Shown in pieces: positions 61,649-64,000 of a DNA stretch of 64,000 nucleotides. Within the stretch, counting starts at the first letter, position 1. Each line of letters starts with the position of its first letter. Made by a program: the position numbers and the translations under genes. The DNA is from Pseudomonas peli (GTDB lineage: Bacteria; Pseudomonadota; Gammaproteobacteria; Pseudomonadales; Pseudomonadaceae). The notes under the pieces are model-generated. The model saw nothing but the letters and a program-made list of their open reading frames with translations. It did not search any database and was not told the origin of the DNA. The stretch lies in contig NZ_FMTL01000001.1 of NCBI RefSeq assembly GCF_900099645.1, forward strand, positions 1,240,001 through 1,304,000, given 5' to 3'.

Positions 61649-62796
61649 GCATCGCCCTGGCCTGGCTGGCATTGCTCGCGCTATTTGCCTTGGTGACCTG
61701 GCTGGGCAAACGCCTGCGCCTGATTCCGATTGTCAGCCAGTTGCTGCTGGCCACCCTGGGCCTGCCGCTGCTGATGCTGTGGACTACGCCGCTGGGCTTC
61801 GGCGCCCGCGAGCTGCTCGCGCCAGTGTGGCTGGAGCCCTTATATGGCGTGGCCTTCTGCCTGTTGCTGGGGCATATCCTGAGTGATGTGGTTGATCTGC
61901 AACTGGAGCCGGGCAGCCTGCAGATCGCCTTGCCGAGTTTCTTTGTGCCGTTCTTCTGCGGCCTGGCCTGCGCCTTCTGGCTGCTGCCAGAGCAAAGCGG
62001 CCTGGCCGATATTGCTGTGGGCCTGTTGTTTGCCCTGACCGCCATTCCGGTGCTGTTTCTCTACCTGCAGCATCTCGGCTACCCGGTGGCCAAGATCCGC
62101 CAGCTGCTGCAGGCGGCAATCATCATGGATTTGCTGTGCTGGCTGATCTTCGGCCTGGCCCAGGGCAGCAGCGACCCGGCCACCCTGCTCTGGCCCCTGC
62201 TGGCCGCCGGCCTGCCGCTGCTGTTAAAGCTGCTGCCGCTGCGCTCGGCGCGGCTCAATGGCAGCTGCTTTCTCGCCCTGCTGCTGGTGATGCAGCAGCT
62301 GCACCTGAATGCCCTGGTGTTCGGCATCGCCTACCTGTTGCTGCTCACCGCCCTGCGCTTGCCTTTGCGCCTGCCGCTACCCGCCGGGCTGCTGCGCTGG
62401 CTGCAAACCTGGCTGGCGGTGCCGCTGATTTTGGCCTTTGGCCTGCTGCAGATCGACTGGCACGACGCCTGGCTGGGGTATTCTGCCTGGCAGTTTGCGG
62501 CGCTGTTGTTACTGCCGATCATCAGCAAACTGGCCGGTAACTGGCTCGGCCTGAGCTGGGCCGCCGGACAGCTGCGCGCCTATGCGGGGCAGTGGCGCGA
62601 AAGCCTGCTGTTGAATACCCGTGGCCTGACTGAAATCATCTTTCTCAATCTGCTGCTGCAACAGCAGATAATCAGCCCAGCACTGTATTTCGCCCTGATG
62701 CTGATGGGCCTGATCTCGACCCTGTTACCGGCCCTGGCCGGTGCTTACCCACACGCCGCCACGCATGAGGCCAGAAGCCGCTATGAAGTCTCTTGA
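61645..62796 (+). CDS. CPA2-like cation/proton antiporter-type membrane protein
   Basis: This 383-residue inner-membrane protein has about 11-12 hydrophobic helices. GHILSDVVDLQLEPGS near residue 75 and LLLNTRGLTEIIFLNLLLQQQIISPALYFALMLMGL near 317 resemble the 'NxRG-x-x-E-x-(V/I)' region of CPA2 monovalent cation/proton antiporters. The lipid-facing core Asp pair of true antiporters is partly visible (IIMDLLCW near 153). ATGA joins it to the exporter gene, so it belongs to the cluster, but I do not recall it as a standard aryl polyene component. It may supply a proton gradient effect for the exporter or move a different solute. Confidence 0.7.
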   Translation: MSIALAWLALLALFALVTWLGKRLRLIPIVSQLLLATLGLPLLMLWTTPLGFGARELLAPVWLEPLYGVAFCLLLGHILSDVVDLQLEPGSLQIALPSFFVPFFCGLACAFWLLPEQSGLADIAVGLLFALTAIPVLFLYLQHLGYPVAKIRQLLQAAIIMDLLCWLIFGLAQGSSDPATLLWPLLAAGLPLLLKLLPLRSARLNGSCFLALLLVMQQLHLNALVFGIAYLLLLTALRLPLRLPLPAGLLRWLQTWLAVPLILAFGLLQIDWHDAWLGYSAWQFAALLLLPIISKLAGNWLGLSWAAGQLRAYAGQWRESLLLNTRGLTEIIFLNLLLQQQIISPALYFALMLMGLISTLLPALAGAYPHAATHEARSRYEVS

Positions 62797-64000
62797 AGTC
62801 GAACAACGCCAAGTCGTAGTGATAGGTGCCGGCCCGTCCGGGGCGATTGCCGGTGCGCTGCTCAAGCGCAATGGCCATGACGTGCTGGTGCTGGAGCGCC
62901 AGCGCTTCCCGCGCTTCTCAATTGGCGAGAGCCTACTGTCGCACTGCCTGGATTTTGTTGAAGAAGCCGGGATGCTCGACGCGGTGCGTGCGGCGGGCTT
63001 CCAGACCAAGCATGGCGCGGCCTTTGGCTGGGGCGAGCGCTATACCGAATTCGATTTCCGCGACACCTTTACTCCGGGGCAGGGTTCGACCTATCAGGTG
63101 CTGCGTGCCGATTTCGACAAGCTACTGGCCGATCAGGCCGAGCTGCAGGGTGTGGAAATTCGTTATGAAGAAGAAATCTTCGCCGTTGATTTCAGCGCCG
63201 ACCGCCCACGCTTGAGTGTGCGCCGATTGGCCGATGGCCATGAATACCAGGTCGAGTGCGCCTTCGTCCTCGATGGCAGCGGCTACGGCCGCGTGCTGCC
63301 GCGCCTGCTCGACCTCGACACGCCGTCGAACTTCCCCGTACGCCAGGCTGTGTTTACCCACGTCGAAGACCGCAGCGATGGCACCGGTTTCGACCGCGAG
63401 AAGATCCTCATCACCACCCACCCGACCCTGCGCGATGTGTGGTTCTGGACCATCCCGTTCAGCAACGGCCGCTGCTCAGTCGGTGTAGTGGCCGATGCCA
63501 CCCGCTATCAAGGTCGTCCGGAAGATCTCGACGCCTGCTTGAAGCAATTTATCGAAGAGACGCCCAGCCTGCACAAGGTGCTGAAAAACGCCGTGTGGGA
63601 CACCCCGGCGCGCACCATTGGCGGCTACTCAGCCAACGTCAAAGCCCTGCACGGCCCAGGCTTTGCTCTGCTCGGCAATGCGGCGGAGTTCCTCGACCCG
63701 GTGTTCAGCTCCGGGGTGACCATCGCCATGCGTTCTGCGAGCATGGCCGCTGGCCTGCTGCACCGCCAACTCAGTGGCGAGACGGTAGACTGGGAGCAGG
63801 ACTTTGCCATCCCACTCAAGCGCGGCGTCGACACCTTCCGCGTGTATGTCGAGGGCTGGTATGACGGCAGCTTCCAAGACGTGATCTATTACGAGAAGGC
63901 CCAGCCGGAAATCCGCCGGATGATCAGCTCGATCCTCGCGGGCTATGCCTGGGACGCGAAGAACCCCTATGTGGCGGAGCCCAGGCGCCGCCTGCGCGTA
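62783..64000 (+). CDS. Flavin-dependent halogenase-like protein (5' part)
   Basis: The 406 codons shown run off the right edge. The protein has the FAD motif GAGPSG at 15-20, a Lys76 in TKHGAAFGWG at the place of the active-site lysine of phenol-type halogenases, the halogenase signature W220-F-W222-T-I-P225 (WxWxIP), and FLDPVFSSG at 303-311 (FxxPxxSxG). Together these favour a halogenase over a hydroxylase. The natural target would be the aromatic head or chain of the polyene, as in brominated xanthomonadins. ATG 62783 overlaps the antiporter gene by 14 bases. It needs a reduced flavin partner, which is not seen in the window. Confidence 0.82.
   Translation, partial: MKSLEVEQRQVVVIGAGPSGAIAGALLKRNGHDVLVLERQRFPRFSIGESLLSHCLDFVEEAGMLDAVRAAGFQTKHGAAFGWGERYTEFDFRDTFTPGQGSTYQVLRADFDKLLADQAELQGVEIRYEEEIFAVDFSADRPRLSVRRLADGHEYQVECAFVLDGSGYGRVLPRLLDLDTPSNFPVRQAVFTHVEDRSDGTGFDREKILITTHPTLRDVWFWTIPFSNGRCSVGVVADATRYQGRPEDLDACLKQFIEETPSLHKVLKNAVWDTPARTIGGYSANVKALHGPGFALLGNAAEFLDPVFSSGVTIAMRSASMAAGLLHRQLSGETVDWEQDFAIPLKRGVDTFRVYVEGWYDGSFQDVIYYEKAQPEIRRMISSILAGYAWDAKNPYVAEPRRRLRV

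Noticed and set aside
62783..64000. Geranylgeranyl reductase or simple FAD monooxygenase
   Set aside because: The WFWTIP and FLDPVFSSG motifs with an internal Lys76 fit the halogenase branch better, although the missing 3' end leaves some doubt.

Overview
The window is a high-GC gammaproteobacterial chromosome segment whose gene order matches Pseudomonas. From right to left, the order glnE-ilvE-waaF-waaC-waaG-waaP-wapP-wapQ-(double kinase)-wapO-wapH, and from left to right aceE-aceF-dipA-msrA-acyl-CoA dehydrogenase-NhaP-type antiporter-MscK-SelO-SLC13 permease-metY-thioesterase-universal stress protein-ParA, is the order I recall from P. aeruginosa PA5004-PA5028. Species cannot be fixed from sequence alone. 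The aryl polyene cluster on the right is not something I associate with P. aeruginosa, so another Pseudomonas species is likely. I found no rRNA, tRNA, IS element, phage or CRISPR array, and no gene-free stretch above 300 bases.

Region 1 (1-16.2 kb) builds the LPS core. A minus-strand run of tightly coupled genes (4-base overlaps are common) carries two heptosyltransferases, the first core glucosyltransferase, several sugar-kinase-like proteins, a carbamoyltransferase and peripheral glycosyltransferases. The distal part (about 1-5.4 kb) looks lower in GC and has a gene set (GT25, hexapeptide acetyltransferase, two GT-B enzymes, a DxD-type glycosyltransferase) different from the P. aeruginosa set I remember, so it is probably the strain-variable outer-core block. 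A GT9-like gene sits between waaP and wapP.

Region 2 (16.2-24.8 kb) is core metabolism: ilvE and glnE on the minus strand, then aceE-aceF on the plus strand. The glnE/aceE gap holds two copies of a 13-base palindrome exactly 52 bases apart, resembling HexR-type operators.

Region 3 (24.9-50.5 kb) is mixed housekeeping: c-di-GMP turnover (DipA-like, HD-GYP), MsrA, a YjfB-like small protein, a CrtI-like oxidoreductase divergent from a PadR regulator with paired palindromes between them, RlmJ, nitronate monooxygenase, acyl-CoA dehydrogenase, ion transporters, MscK, SelO, a racemase, MetY, Trx2 (its ribosome binding site lies inside a strong hairpin), USP and ParA.

Region 4 (50.7-64 kb, running off the right edge) is an aryl polyene (APE) pigment cluster: a ketosynthase-like protein, PlsC-type acyltransferase, two acyl carrier proteins, a membrane protein, an acyl ligase fused to a dehydratase, GT2, LpxL-type acyltransferase, an MIO-type ammonia-lyase, a thioesterase, a LolA-like carrier, an MMPL exporter, a CPA-type antiporter and the 5' part of a flavin-dependent halogenase-like gene. 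The other ketosynthases, ketoreductase and second dehydratase expected in such a cluster should lie to the right. The halogenase suggests a halogenated, xanthomonadin-like aryl polyene.
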